Source of the DNA: JADHLK01 sp038131695
Lineage (GTDB): Bacteria; Pseudomonadota; Alphaproteobacteria; Puniceispirillales; Puniceispirillaceae
Assembly: GCA_038131695.1 (NCBI GenBank)
Contig: JAYPQA010000010.1
Span: 39,059 to 103,058 of the forward strand
Direction: 5' to 3'
Length of the DNA stretch: 64,000 nt
A program made the translations under genes and the position numbers. The notes under the pieces are model-generated. The model worked only from the letters and a program-made list of their open reading frames with translations, was not told the DNA's origin and did no database searches. Below, piece by piece: positions 52,862 through 60,828 of this stretch (the stretch's first letter is position 1; each line of letters opens with the position of its first letter).

Positions 52862-54880
52862 TCAGCGGCGGCGGGAGGGGCGGCGGCGCGGCGTTTTTTG
52901 CAAGGCTGAGACGGTATTGTCGCTCAGATCGCGCGGCGGCAGCTGCACCGCCCGGGCCAGTTCCTCATAGGGCTCAGTCTTGTGTGGAAAGGCCATCGCC
53001 CGCACAAAATGATCCTGAAAATCAGCCTCTATCGCGGTTTCAATTTTCTCTATGCGGCGCACCAGCTGGGTGATCTCTGTGCGCGCGTCCAGATTGAGCA
53101 GGGCCATGCGCGCGCCCGCCCCGGCCGAATTTCCAGCCGCGACCACCCGGTCCAGCACACAATCAGGAACCATGCCCAGCACCATCGCATATTTGGGGTC
53201 GATATGGCTGCCAAAGGCGCCAGCCAGCAGGACGCGATCCACCTTGTCTATCGCCAGGCGATCCATCAGCAGGCGAAAGCCGGCATGCAGGGCTGCCTTG
53301 GCCAGCTGGATAGCGCGGATATCATTCTGGGTGATGGCGATGGTGTCGGTAATCTGCCAGGAAAAAGTCCGGCCATCCGGCTGGATACGCGGGGTGCGGC
53401 TGGCCATCTGGCCATCGATCACGCCCTCCGCGCTCATCAGCCCGGCCAGATACATCTCGGCCATCGCCTCAATGATGCCGGAGCCGCAAATACCGGTAAT
53501 GCCGGTTTTCGCTGTCGCCTCGGCAAAGCCCGGCTGGTCTGACCAGAGATCACAGCCAATGACCGAAAAGCGCGGCTCCAGCGTTTCGCGGTCAATGCGC
53601 AGCCGTTCTATCGCGCCGGGTGCGGCCCGCTGGCCAGCACTGATCTGCGCCCCTTCAAAGGCCGGGCCGGTCGGCGAGGAGGCCGCCAGCAGCCGCTCCG
53701 AATTGCCCAGCACAATCTCTGCATTGGTGCCGACATCGATCAACAGGCTGATCGCCTCTGATTTGTGCGGGGCCTCTGCCAGCACCGCCCCGGCGGCATC
53801 TGCGCCGACATGGCCGGCAATACAGGGCAGCACAAAGACATGGCAGCCCGGATGCAGCTGCAGCTCCAGCTCAGAGGCCAGACACTCAACCGGCCCATCC
53901 ACCGCCAGCGCGAAAGGGGCCCCGCCCAGCTCCACCGGGTCCATGCCCAGAAACAGATGGTGCATCACCGGATTGCCGACCAGAACCAGCTCCAGAATAT
54001 CGCTGGTCTCCAGACCGGCAGAGGCAGCGGCATCACTGATCAGCCGTTGCAGCCCGGCGCGCACTGCCCGGGTCATTTCAGCAGCGCCGCCTTCCTGCAT
54101 CATGCTCCAGGACACCCGGCTCATCAAATCCTCTCCAAAGCGGATTTGCGGGTTCATCATGCCGCTGGAGGCCAGCACCGCACCGCTGTTCATATCGCAC
54201 AGATGCGCGGACATGGTGGTAGAGCCGACATCAATCGCCACACCGGCTATCTGGTCTTTGAGCCCCGGCCAGACGGCCACGATCTCGCGCCCGCCCCGCA
54301 GCGCAACCGTCACCTGCCATTTGCCGCGGCGCAAGACAGGCTGAAGGCTCTGCAAAACCGGCAAGCCAGCCTGCAGCGGGCCGGACACCCGGTCTGGCCA
54401 TTGTGCCTCGACCGCTTCAAACAGGCGGCGCAGATCCCCGGAAGGGTCATGCATATCCGGCTCTTGCACCTCAACAAAACACAGCCGAACAGGCGGGTTG
54501 AGGGTGATTTCCCGGTTATCAGCCGCTTTGCGCACGACCTGGCTATGCACCTGGCTGGTGGCTGGCACATCGACCAGCAAATCGCCGGTGACCGTGCATT
54601 GACAGGCCAGCCGCCGCCCGTCTGGCAGGCCGCGTTTTTCTGCATAGCGCGTTTCAGCCGCCGCGGCCGGGCTGACATGATGCGGGCTGGAGGCGATCCC
54701 ATGCTTGGCAAACTGGCCATTGGCAATATCCACCTGACAGCGCCCGCACAAGGCGCGCCCGCCACAGACCGAATCCACATCTGCGCCCAGCTGGCGGGCC
54801 GCTTCCAGCAGGCTGGTTCCAGCTGCTATCCGGCCCTGCCTGCCAGAGGGGGTAAAGATGACTTTGTAATCTGCGCTCAC
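52862..54880 (-). CDS. RACo-like reductive activator of corrinoid proteins ([2Fe-2S] + ASKHA)
   Basis: These ATP-dependent proteins re-reduce inactive Co(II) corrinoid methyl carriers to Co(I). The 672 residues comprise an N-terminal plant-type [2Fe-2S] domain with Cys 39, 45 and 48 (CGGRALCGRC) and a fourth at about 93, a linker/middle domain, and an ASKHA-type nucleotide-binding C-terminal region with VAIDVGSTTMSAHLCDM around residue 215 and DVGTNAEIVLG around 385. The N-terminal [2Fe-2S] layout is that of RACo, not RamA, whose two [4Fe-4S] sites are C-terminal. It is the last gene of a five-gene minus-strand operon with the corrinoid protein and methyltransferase. The very C-terminus is Arg-rich. 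Confidence 0.88.
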   Translation of the reverse strand: MSADYKVIFTPSGRQGRIAAGTSLLEAARQLGADVDSVCGGRALCGRCQVDIANGQFAKHGIASSPHHVSPAAAAETRYAEKRGLPDGRRLACQCTVTGDLLVDVPATSQVHSQVVRKAADNREITLNPPVRLCFVEVQEPDMHDPSGDLRRLFEAVEAQWPDRVSGPLQAGLPVLQSLQPVLRRGKWQVTVALRGGREIVAVWPGLKDQIAGVAIDVGSTTMSAHLCDMNSGAVLASSGMMNPQIRFGEDLMSRVSWSMMQEGGAAEMTRAVRAGLQRLISDAAASAGLETSDILELVLVGNPVMHHLFLGMDPVELGGAPFALAVDGPVECLASELELQLHPGCHVFVLPCIAGHVGADAAGAVLAEAPHKSEAISLLIDVGTNAEIVLGNSERLLAASSPTGPAFEGAQISAGQRAAPGAIERLRIDRETLEPRFSVIGCDLWSDQPGFAEATAKTGITGICGSGIIEAMAEMYLAGLMSAEGVIDGQMASRTPRIQPDGRTFSWQITDTIAITQNDIRAIQLAKAALHAGFRLLMDRLAIDKVDRVLLAGAFGSHIDPKYAMVLGMVPDCVLDRVVAAGNSAGAGARMALLNLDARTEITQLVRRIEKIETAIEADFQDHFVRAMAFPHKTEPYEELARAVQLPPRDLSDNTVSALQKTPRRRPSRRR

Positions 54881-54924
54881 CTGTCTGCCTCTTGTGACCC
54901 GTCTTTAACGGGCCTGCATCCTCA

Positions 54925-55827
54925 TCAGGCGCGTTGCCTGCGCCGGTTGGTGCGCCGTTCGCGCCCGCCACTGCCTTCTGCGACCGGCTCGCGGAATTTG
55001 GCAATCCAGCGCCGGCATTCCGGGTCCACCCCGTTCATCACATTGGCCCCCATAATAGCCGTCATTTCCTCTGCGTGCAGCGGATTCATGATGGCAGAGG
55101 TCATGCCCGCCCCGGCCGCCATCGACAAAAAGGCTGCATTCATGCCGTGCCGGTTGGGCAGGCCAAAGGAAATATTGGACGCCCCGCAGGTGGTGTTGAC
55201 CTTCAGCTCACTGCGCAGGCGGGTGATCAAATCCAGCGCCGACCGGCCCGCCAGATTGATCGCCCCGACCGGCATAATCAGCGGATCAACGACCACATCC
55301 TCACGCGGGATACCGTAATCCTCAGCCCGCTCAACAATCTTTTTCGCCACCTCATAGCGCACATTGGGATCTTCTGAGATGCCTGTCTCATCATTGGAGA
55401 TGGCCACCACAGCTGCGCCATATTTCTTGACCAGCGGCAGCACGCTCTCCAGCCTTTCCTCCTCGCCGGTAACCGAATTGACCAGCGCCTTGCCCTGATA
55501 GACGGCCAGCCCGGCCTCCAGCGCGGCAACGATAGAGCTGTCAATCGAGAGCGGCACATCGGTGATGGATTGCACCAGCTGGATACTTTCAGCCAGGATT
55601 TTCGGCTCATCTGCCAGCGGAATCCCGGCATTGACATCCAGCATGGTCGCCCCGGCCTCTACCTGGGCCATCGCATCCGAGACCACCCGGCTATAATCCC
55701 CCTCAGCCATTTCAGCTGCCAGCAATTTGCGCCCGGTCGGGTTGATCCGCTCGCCTATCACACAAAAAGGCGCATCAAAGCCAATGGTAATTTCTTTGGT
55801 CGGGGAAGAAAGAATTGTGCGGGTCAT
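54925..55827 (-). CDS. Methyltetrahydrofolate:corrinoid methyltransferase (pterin-binding family)
   Basis: A 300-residue TIM-barrel protein of the DHPS/MeTr group that moves methyl groups between corrinoid protein and tetrahydrofolate. It has the pterin-binding motifs FCVIGERINPTGRK (residues 21-34) and ATMLDVNAGIPLADEPKI, plus PLSIDSSIVAALEAGL and the VDPLIMPVGAIN strand. The C-terminal 25 residues are Arg/Gly-rich and atypical. It sits between the RACo-like and MTHFR-like genes, 44 and 60 bp away. In the direction discussed here it would take methyl from the corrinoid protein to THF. Confidence 0.9.
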   Translation of the reverse strand: MTRTILSSPTKEITIGFDAPFCVIGERINPTGRKLLAAEMAEGDYSRVVSDAMAQVEAGATMLDVNAGIPLADEPKILAESIQLVQSITDVPLSIDSSIVAALEAGLAVYQGKALVNSVTGEEERLESVLPLVKKYGAAVVAISNDETGISEDPNVRYEVAKKIVERAEDYGIPREDVVVDPLIMPVGAINLAGRSALDLITRLRSELKVNTTCGASNISFGLPNRHGMNAAFLSMAAGAGMTSAIMNPLHAEEMTAIMGANVMNGVDPECRRWIAKFREPVAEGSGGRERRTNRRRQRA

Positions 55828-55887
55828 CTTGCTTTGCTCCTTTGCCCGGAACCCCGTTTCCTGCCAGGCAGGGTATTCTGGGCCCGA

Positions 55888-56790
55888 TTATGCTGTTTCA
55901 TTTACCTCAAAGCCGCCTTTGGCCAGCAGCTTGACCTCACCGCCTGCCACCGCGGCGGCCCATCTGGCGGTGCGGGCAAAGCCGCCAAAAGGATAATAGT
56001 GGAAATGCGCCAACAAACAGTCCTCGTCCGCCGCCATGCCCTCAGCCAGCCCGGCAATCAGCAAATGCGGCGATTGAACGGTCATCAGCTTGGTCACATT
56101 GCGGGCCTGTTTGGCGATAAATTGCATGGAGGGGCCGATACCGGAAATCTGGGCAAAACGGAACAGTGTCTTGATCGTTGCCGGGCCCGGAATGCCCACC
56201 CGTATCGGCAGGCGATTGCCTGCCAGGCGAATCTTCTTTTCCCAGAGCAGCACCGCGCCCGCATCAAAACAGAATTGTGTCTCAATATAGAGATCAAGCC
56301 CTTCTTTGAGGGCAAACTCATTCTTCCAGCCAAGCGCGTCTGCAATGGCCTGATCCGAAATATCCGGGCTGCCCTCGGGATGGCCGGATACCCCGATATG
56401 AGAGATATTGTGCTTTTGCAGGATGCCGGTTTCCAGCACCTGCATGGAGCTGTCAAAGGCGCCCACCGGCCGGTCCACCCCGCCGCCAATGACCAGCACC
56501 TCGCTGACCGCTGCCTCAGAGACCATTTTGGCAACCAGCCCGTCCAGCTGGTCCGCATCTTTCAGCGAGCGGGCCGCAATATGCGGGATCGGGTGCATCC
56601 CCTCATCGCGCAGGCGTTTGGCAACGGCTATCGTATCGAGCGGATCACTGCCCGGCAGAAAGGTGACATTCACCGAAGTGCCCGCCGCCAGACAATCTGC
56701 AAAGCTGTCAATCTTGCCAGCCCCGGCCGGGGTGACCTCTATCGACCAGCCGGAGCTGGCAGATTGTAACTGTTCAATGGCCCTGCTCAT
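55888..56790 (-). CDS. Methylenetetrahydrofolate reductase-like protein
   Basis: A 300-residue protein of the MTHFR fold, distinct from the MetF further downstream in the window. Start ATG 56790 is preceded by GGAGCGGAG; the longer open frame has no similarity. Visible features are SIEVTPAGAGKIDSFADCLA near the start, where MetF has its FEFFPPK motif, HIAARSLKDADQLDGLVAKM, and VLVIGGGVDRPVGAF around residue 130. Known relatives cluster with corrinoid methyltransferases, and it may oxidise methyl-THF to methylene-THF. It is the third gene of the C1-transfer operon. Confidence 0.82.
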   Translation of the reverse strand: MSRAIEQLQSASSGWSIEVTPAGAGKIDSFADCLAAGTSVNVTFLPGSDPLDTIAVAKRLRDEGMHPIPHIAARSLKDADQLDGLVAKMVSEAAVSEVLVIGGGVDRPVGAFDSSMQVLETGILQKHNISHIGVSGHPEGSPDISDQAIADALGWKNEFALKEGLDLYIETQFCFDAGAVLLWEKKIRLAGNRLPIRVGIPGPATIKTLFRFAQISGIGPSMQFIAKQARNVTKLMTVQSPHLLIAGLAEGMAADEDCLLAHFHYYPFGGFARTARWAAAVAGGEVKLLAKGGFEVNETA

Positions 56791-56943
56791 CTGTTGCTCC
56801 GCTCCTTCATTCTGGATTCCCCTAGCTATAGCCAGCCAGCGGCCAAGGATTGCACAGGCCCGCCTTTCAACCTTCACAATACGACATTGACAGGCCGGCC
56901 AGACCAGCTGCCTGTCTGCTGGCGATGTTCCGCCCGCAGGTGA

Positions 56944-57267
56944 TCACGCCGGACGCTGCGGATCAAAGCCGCCATTGGAAACCAGCGCGGCTACCCGTTC
57001 AGCAGGCCAGGCCGCCTCTGTCTCAGCGGCGAGCCGGGCGGCCTCAGCCTGCAAATCCTCTGAGCAGGGCTGCGCCTCACCGCGCCGCCAATCTGCCAGA
57101 TAATCATCTGTAGAGGCCGCATCCCCACGCATCGCCGCCTCATCAATGGCCAGCGCAAAGCGGCGCGGCAATTCGATTTTTGCCTGTTTGCGATCCCGCC
57201 CGCGCCCCGTCTCGGCGACGATTTGGGCCGGAATATCCCGCCAATAAAGGAGTCGGATTTGCGCCAT
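56944..57267 (-). CDS. Virulence-factor-domain (PF13769-like) small protein
   Basis: A 107-residue protein starting at ATG 57267 with AQIRLLYWRDIPAQIVAETG, then FALAIDEAAMRGDAASTDDY and the WRRGEAQPCSEDLQAEAARL segment. It matches the small conserved family often labelled virulence factor, for which no virulence role is established; the family is regularly found beside MTHFR-like and corrinoid genes. Here it lies between the corrinoid protein (44 bp) and the MTHFR-like gene (153 bp). A conserved acidic patch is the main feature. Function unknown. Confidence 0.75.
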   Translation of the reverse strand: MAQIRLLYWRDIPAQIVAETGRGRDRKQAKIELPRRFALAIDEAAMRGDAASTDDYLADWRRGEAQPCSEDLQAEAARLAAETEAAWPAERVAALVSNGGFDPQRPA

Positions 57268-57311
57268 CAGATAATCGGATGCTTTCCTCTCTCTGGCTTC
57301 TCTCTGGCTGC

Positions 57312-58013
57312 TCAACCAGCCTTTTGGCCAGCCAGTCTGACCGCCATGATTTCCTTGGCGGTTTCCACGGCAACCGCGGCGTCGCGGCAATAGGAATCCG
57401 CGCCCACCGAAGTGGCAAAGGCCTCATTCAGCGGCGCCCCGCCGACCAGCACCGCATACTCCTCGCGGATGCCTTTTTCGACCATCGCATCAATCACCAC
57501 CTTCATATAGGGCATGGTTGTGGTCAGCAGCGCGGACATTCCCAGAATATCGGGCTGATGCTCTTCGAGGGCCGCCAGATAATTTTCCACCGGGTTGTTA
57601 ATTCCCAGATCAATCACCTCAAAACCGGCCCCTTCCAGCATCATGGAGACCAGGTTTTTGCCAATATCGTGAATATCGCCCTTGACCGTGCCGATCACCA
57701 CCTTGCCAACCCGCGGCGCGCCGGTTTCGGCCAGCAGCGGGCGCAAGACCCCCATGCCGGCCTTCATCGCATTGGCCGCCATCAGCACTTCCGGCACAAA
57801 CAGGATACCATCGCGGAAATCAATTCCGACAATGGTCATCCCCTCAACCAGCGCCTTGGTCAACACATCATAGGGGGCCCAGCCACGCGACAGCAGGATC
57901 TCCACCCCTTCAATGATCTCTTCTTGCATCCCGTCATAGAGATCATCATGCATCTGCTGAACCAGCTCATCATCATCAAGCTCGGACAGGATGATATCTT
58001 CTTCATCAGCCAT
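57312..58013 (-). CDS. Corrinoid (B12-binding) methyl-carrier protein
   Basis: A 233-residue MtbC/MttC-like protein that carries the methyl group on cobalt. It has a helical N-terminal cap (residues 20-95) and a B12-binding Rossmann domain with the base-off motif Asp113-x-His115-x-x-Gly118 (KGDIHDIGKN), the SxL-type MSALLTTTMP, and VLVGGAPLN as the GG motif. All canonical cobalamin contacts are present. It is the first gene of a five-gene operon with a virulence-factor-domain protein, MTHFR-like, MeTr and RACo-like genes. The N-terminal 12 residues are Asp/Glu rich. Confidence 0.93.
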   Translation of the reverse strand: MADEEDIILSELDDDELVQQMHDDLYDGMQEEIIEGVEILLSRGWAPYDVLTKALVEGMTIVGIDFRDGILFVPEVLMAANAMKAGMGVLRPLLAETGAPRVGKVVIGTVKGDIHDIGKNLVSMMLEGAGFEVIDLGINNPVENYLAALEEHQPDILGMSALLTTTMPYMKVVIDAMVEKGIREEYAVLVGGAPLNEAFATSVGADSYCRDAAVAVETAKEIMAVRLAGQKAG

Positions 58014-58120
58014 TTATGACCTCCTTCAAGGGGATTGGATTTGTATTATCCTTGGATGATTCTGCCGGTTTTGCATCCCCGCATGACGACCGATTTTTGC
58101 ATCAGGGCGACCCCTTCTGC

Positions 58121-58139
58121 CTGAAACCGCCGGTTTCAG
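58121..58139. repeat. Perfect short palindrome at the 3' end of ispZ
   Basis: CTGAAACC (58121-58128), loop GCC, GGTTTCAG (58132-58139). It spans the ispZ stop codon and lacks a T-run, so it is not a standard terminator but could slow transcription or protect mRNA 3' ends. Confidence 0.5.
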
Positions 58140-58783
58140 CCCTGCCGGTCACCGCTGCCTGCCCCTTCTTGCGGGTTATCCAGCGTGTGCCGGTGAATGA
58201 CCGGCACTGACAGAACCGCAAACAGCAAGGAGATGCCCAGCAGCCCGAAAACCTTGAAACTGACCCAGCCATCAAAGCTCAGCAAGCGGCGGGCCACCTC
58301 ATTGGCGAGGGCCTGGACCGTGAACATCACCGCCCAGAGCCAGCCAAACAGGCGCCAGCCCTGATCGCTCAGCTGCATCTGGCCATCCAGCATCGCCTTT
58401 AGCGGATTGCGGCCCAGCAGCTGGCCAGCCACCAGAACCACCGCTATCAGCCCGGAGATAATGGTCGGCTTGAGCTTGATGAAAATCGGATCATCAAAGG
58501 CAATGGTCAGCCCGCCAAACAGCGCCACCGCTATCCCGCCAAACAGGGTAATCTTGGGAATCCGCCTTTCCAGCTGCCAGCTGGCGGCCAGCGCGATCAC
58601 CGTCGCCAGGATTAGCGCCGAGGTCGCCCAGACAACCTTGTCCAGCCCCAGCCGGCCAGCGCCAAAATTGACCAGAAAAAACAAGAGTAACGGCCCATAT
58701 TCGATCACCGCACGCCATTTGCCCGCTGTCTGGCCCATGCTTTTTTCCTGCATCCTGATTGTTATGTCCTGTCCGGCTGTCAT
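58136..58783 (-). CDS. ispZ: Inner membrane-spanning protein YciB / septation protein IspZ
   Basis: A 215-residue membrane protein of the YciB/IspZ family, linked to cell-envelope synthesis and septation, with six predicted helices. Motifs include AVIEYGPLLLFFLVNFGAGR near the N-terminus and FIKLKPTIISGLIAVVLVAG in the middle, both typical, then ALANEVARRLLSFDGWVSFK. The start ATG 58783 overlaps the metF stop (ATGA); ATG 58738 (MGQTAGKWRAV) is a possible alternative closer to family starts. It is transcribed with metF. Confidence 0.92.
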   Translation of the reverse strand: MTAGQDITIRMQEKSMGQTAGKWRAVIEYGPLLLFFLVNFGAGRLGLDKVVWATSALILATVIALAASWQLERRIPKITLFGGIAVALFGGLTIAFDDPIFIKLKPTIISGLIAVVLVAGQLLGRNPLKAMLDGQMQLSDQGWRLFGWLWAVMFTVQALANEVARRLLSFDGWVSFKVFGLLGISLLFAVLSVPVIHRHTLDNPQEGAGSGDRQG

Positions 58784-59770
58784 CAGGCAGCCTCGGCCTC
58801 ATTTTTAGCAGGTTCATATCCAAGTGCAAGGCAAACATCACGGGTCAAAGCCGCCTTGTTCAGCGTATAGAAATGCAAATCAGCAACCCCTTCAGCAATC
58901 AGGCGGGCGCATATATCAACAGCCACCACCACCGCGTGCACATCAGACAGCTGATGGCGCTCGGCATGGGCAAATTCCTGCGCCAGGCTGGCCGGGGCAG
59001 CGGTGCCGCATTTCTCGGCAAAACGGCAGGTTGCGGCGAAATTCTCTATCGGCAGAATGCCCGGAACCAGCGGCAGGGTCAGCCCGGCCCGCACCGCCCG
59101 GTCACGCAGCCGCAAAAACACCTCCGGGTCAAAGAAAAACTGGCTAATCGCGGCGGTTGCCCCGGCATCCTGTTTACGTTTCAGCCAGTCCAAATCAGCC
59201 TCCGGCCCGCGTGAGGCCGGGTGCGGCTCTGGATAGGCTGCAACAAAAATATCCTCCGCCCCGGCCTTTGCCAGGGCCGCAACCAGCGCAACAGAATCAG
59301 CAAAGCCGCCCGCCGTCGGCGCAAAGCCCTGCGGCCCGTCCCCGCGCAACGCAACAAAGCGGTTGATGCCTGCTGCCCGGCAGTCTTTTACCTGTTCCAA
59401 AATCGCCTCCTGGCTGGCGCTGGCACAGGTGAGATGGACGGCGATATCAAGGCCGCTGCGCTGGCGGACAGCCAGAGCCGTCTCCCGAGTCAGGCGCGCC
59501 AGCTTGCCCGCCCCTTGTGGCTGGCCAGCGGGTGGCGGGACAGCGGGCATTTGGCCAGCGGTTTGCGTCACCGAAACAAAAATGCGGGCCGAACGCGGCC
59601 AGCCGGTCCAGCGTATCCATCAGCTGGAAACTTGCCGCCAGCGATTTCGGCGGAAAGATTTCCAGCGACAGCCGCGGCAGCGGCCCGGTCACCTCGCGCT
59701 CTTCATAAAGGCCCGCCTTGTAAATGCCGGCCCCTTTGGCGCGCAAGTCCTTATTTTGTGTGTCATTCAT
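58783..59770 (-). pseudogene. metF: Methylenetetrahydrofolate reductase MetF, frameshifted
   Basis: MetF reduces 5,10-methylene-THF to 5-methyl-THF for methionine synthesis. ATG 59770 (GAGGAAG upstream) opens with LPRLSLEIFPPKSLAASFQL, the FEFFPPK-type motif. At about codon 64 a run of five T (59578-59582 as A on the plus strand) has one base too many. Deleting one restores FVSVTQTAG and the rest of the protein: IAVHLTCASASQEAILEQV, VALRGDGPQG, and AAISQFFFDPEVFLRL. Even when repaired, the usual VTYGA motif reads VTQTA and the loop after it is Pro/Gln-rich, both unusual. Length after repair is about 328 residues. It is divergent from metR with a MetR box between. Confidence 0.88.
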
Positions 59771-59832
59771 GCCTGCTTCCTCTCCAGTCAAAGGGGGGCG
59801 AAACAACCGGTATCATGCGTCACAGATTTAAT

Positions 59833-59845
59833 TGAATCAAATTCA
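59833..59845. promoter_or_regulatory. MetR box between metF and metR
   Basis: TGAA-N5-TTCA (TGAA at 59833-59836, TTCA at 59842-59845) matches the MetR consensus exactly. It lies 57 bp from the metR start and 63 bp from the metF start, in an AT-rich divergent promoter region. Confidence 0.8.
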
Positions 59846-59889
59846 AAATAATAATAAACTATATGAGGTTTGTGATAAGGAACAGGCGC

Positions 59890-60828
59890 ATGAATATTGA
59901 AATCAGGCATTTGCGGATGATTCAGGCCATTCATGAGACAGGCGGTCTGGCAGAGGCGGCGCGCCAGCTGCATCTCTCGCAATCGGCCCTCTCGCATCAG
60001 ATCAGGGCGATCCGCGAGCAGCTGGGCGTTGACCCGTTTTTACGCAATACGCGGCCCATGCGGCTGTCTGCTGAGGGGATGCGGCTGTTGCGCGCGGCTG
60101 GCCGTATCCTGCCGGAGATTGAGGCGCTGAAGTCAGAATTCAGCCATTTGCGCGCGGGGCAGGCCGGACGGCTGCATATCGCGATTGAGTGCCATGCCTG
60201 TTTTGAATGGCTGTTTCCGCTGCTGGCTGAGTTCCGCGATGCCTATCCGGACGTGGATGTGGATATTCGCCCGGGCCTGGCTTTTCGCGGGCTGGAAGCG
60301 CTGGCAGAGCAAGAGGTGGATATTGTTATCTCCTCAGACCCGGAAGACAGGCCGGATTTGATTTTTGAGCGGCTGTTCGACTATGCCCCGACCTTCATTT
60401 GTGCCAGAAGTCACCGGCTGGCAGACCGGCCCTTTGTCACGGCAGCCGATTTTGCCGGGGAAACGCTGGTCACCTATCCGGTGGAACGCAGCAGGCTGGA
60501 TGTGTTCAGCCAATTTCTGATACCGGCCGGGCAAGAGCCGCGGGCGGTGCGCCAGATAGAGCTGACAGATGTGATTTTGCTGCTGGTCGGCTCCGGCAAG
60601 GGTGTTTCTGTCTTGCCAGACTGGGTGCTGGAGGCTGCTGGCCGCAGCGATCAGCTGCTGGCCAAGCCGCTGGGGCCGGACGGGCTGACCCGCCAGCTCT
60701 ATGCCGCCATCCGCCAGGGGGATGCGGACAAGCCCTATATCCGGCATTTTCTGAAATTGGGCAAACAGGCCCGCCAATCCCCAGCTGGCGCGCACCTGTC
60801 TGGCCAATCTGAAGCTGTGGGATCTTAA
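59890..60828 (+). CDS. metR: LysR-family regulator MetR
   Basis: MetR activates methionine biosynthesis genes in response to homocysteine. The 312-residue protein starts at ATG 59890, with AAGGAA 8 bp upstream, and has an N-terminal LysR HTH (RHLRMIQAIHETGGLAEAAR, LHLSQSALSHQIRAIREQLG) followed by a substrate domain with ECHACFEWLFPLLAEFRDAY, which is a MetR-type stretch. It is divergent from metF with a perfect MetR box between. The 3' end overlaps the convergent dusA gene by 4 bp. Confidence 0.93.
   Translation: MNIEIRHLRMIQAIHETGGLAEAARQLHLSQSALSHQIRAIREQLGVDPFLRNTRPMRLSAEGMRLLRAAGRILPEIEALKSEFSHLRAGQAGRLHIAIECHACFEWLFPLLAEFRDAYPDVDVDIRPGLAFRGLEALAEQEVDIVISSDPEDRPDLIFERLFDYAPTFICARSHRLADRPFVTAADFAGETLVTYPVERSRLDVFSQFLIPAGQEPRAVRQIELTDVILLLVGSGKGVSVLPDWVLEAAGRSDQLLAKPLGPDGLTRQLYAAIRQGDADKPYIRHFLKLGKQARQSPAGAHLSGQSEAVGS

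Noticed and set aside
53052..55318. Two overlapping long plus-strand frames opposite the RACo-like and methyltransferase genes
   Set aside because: Their sequences have no recognisable motifs and mirror the codon bias of the minus-strand genes.
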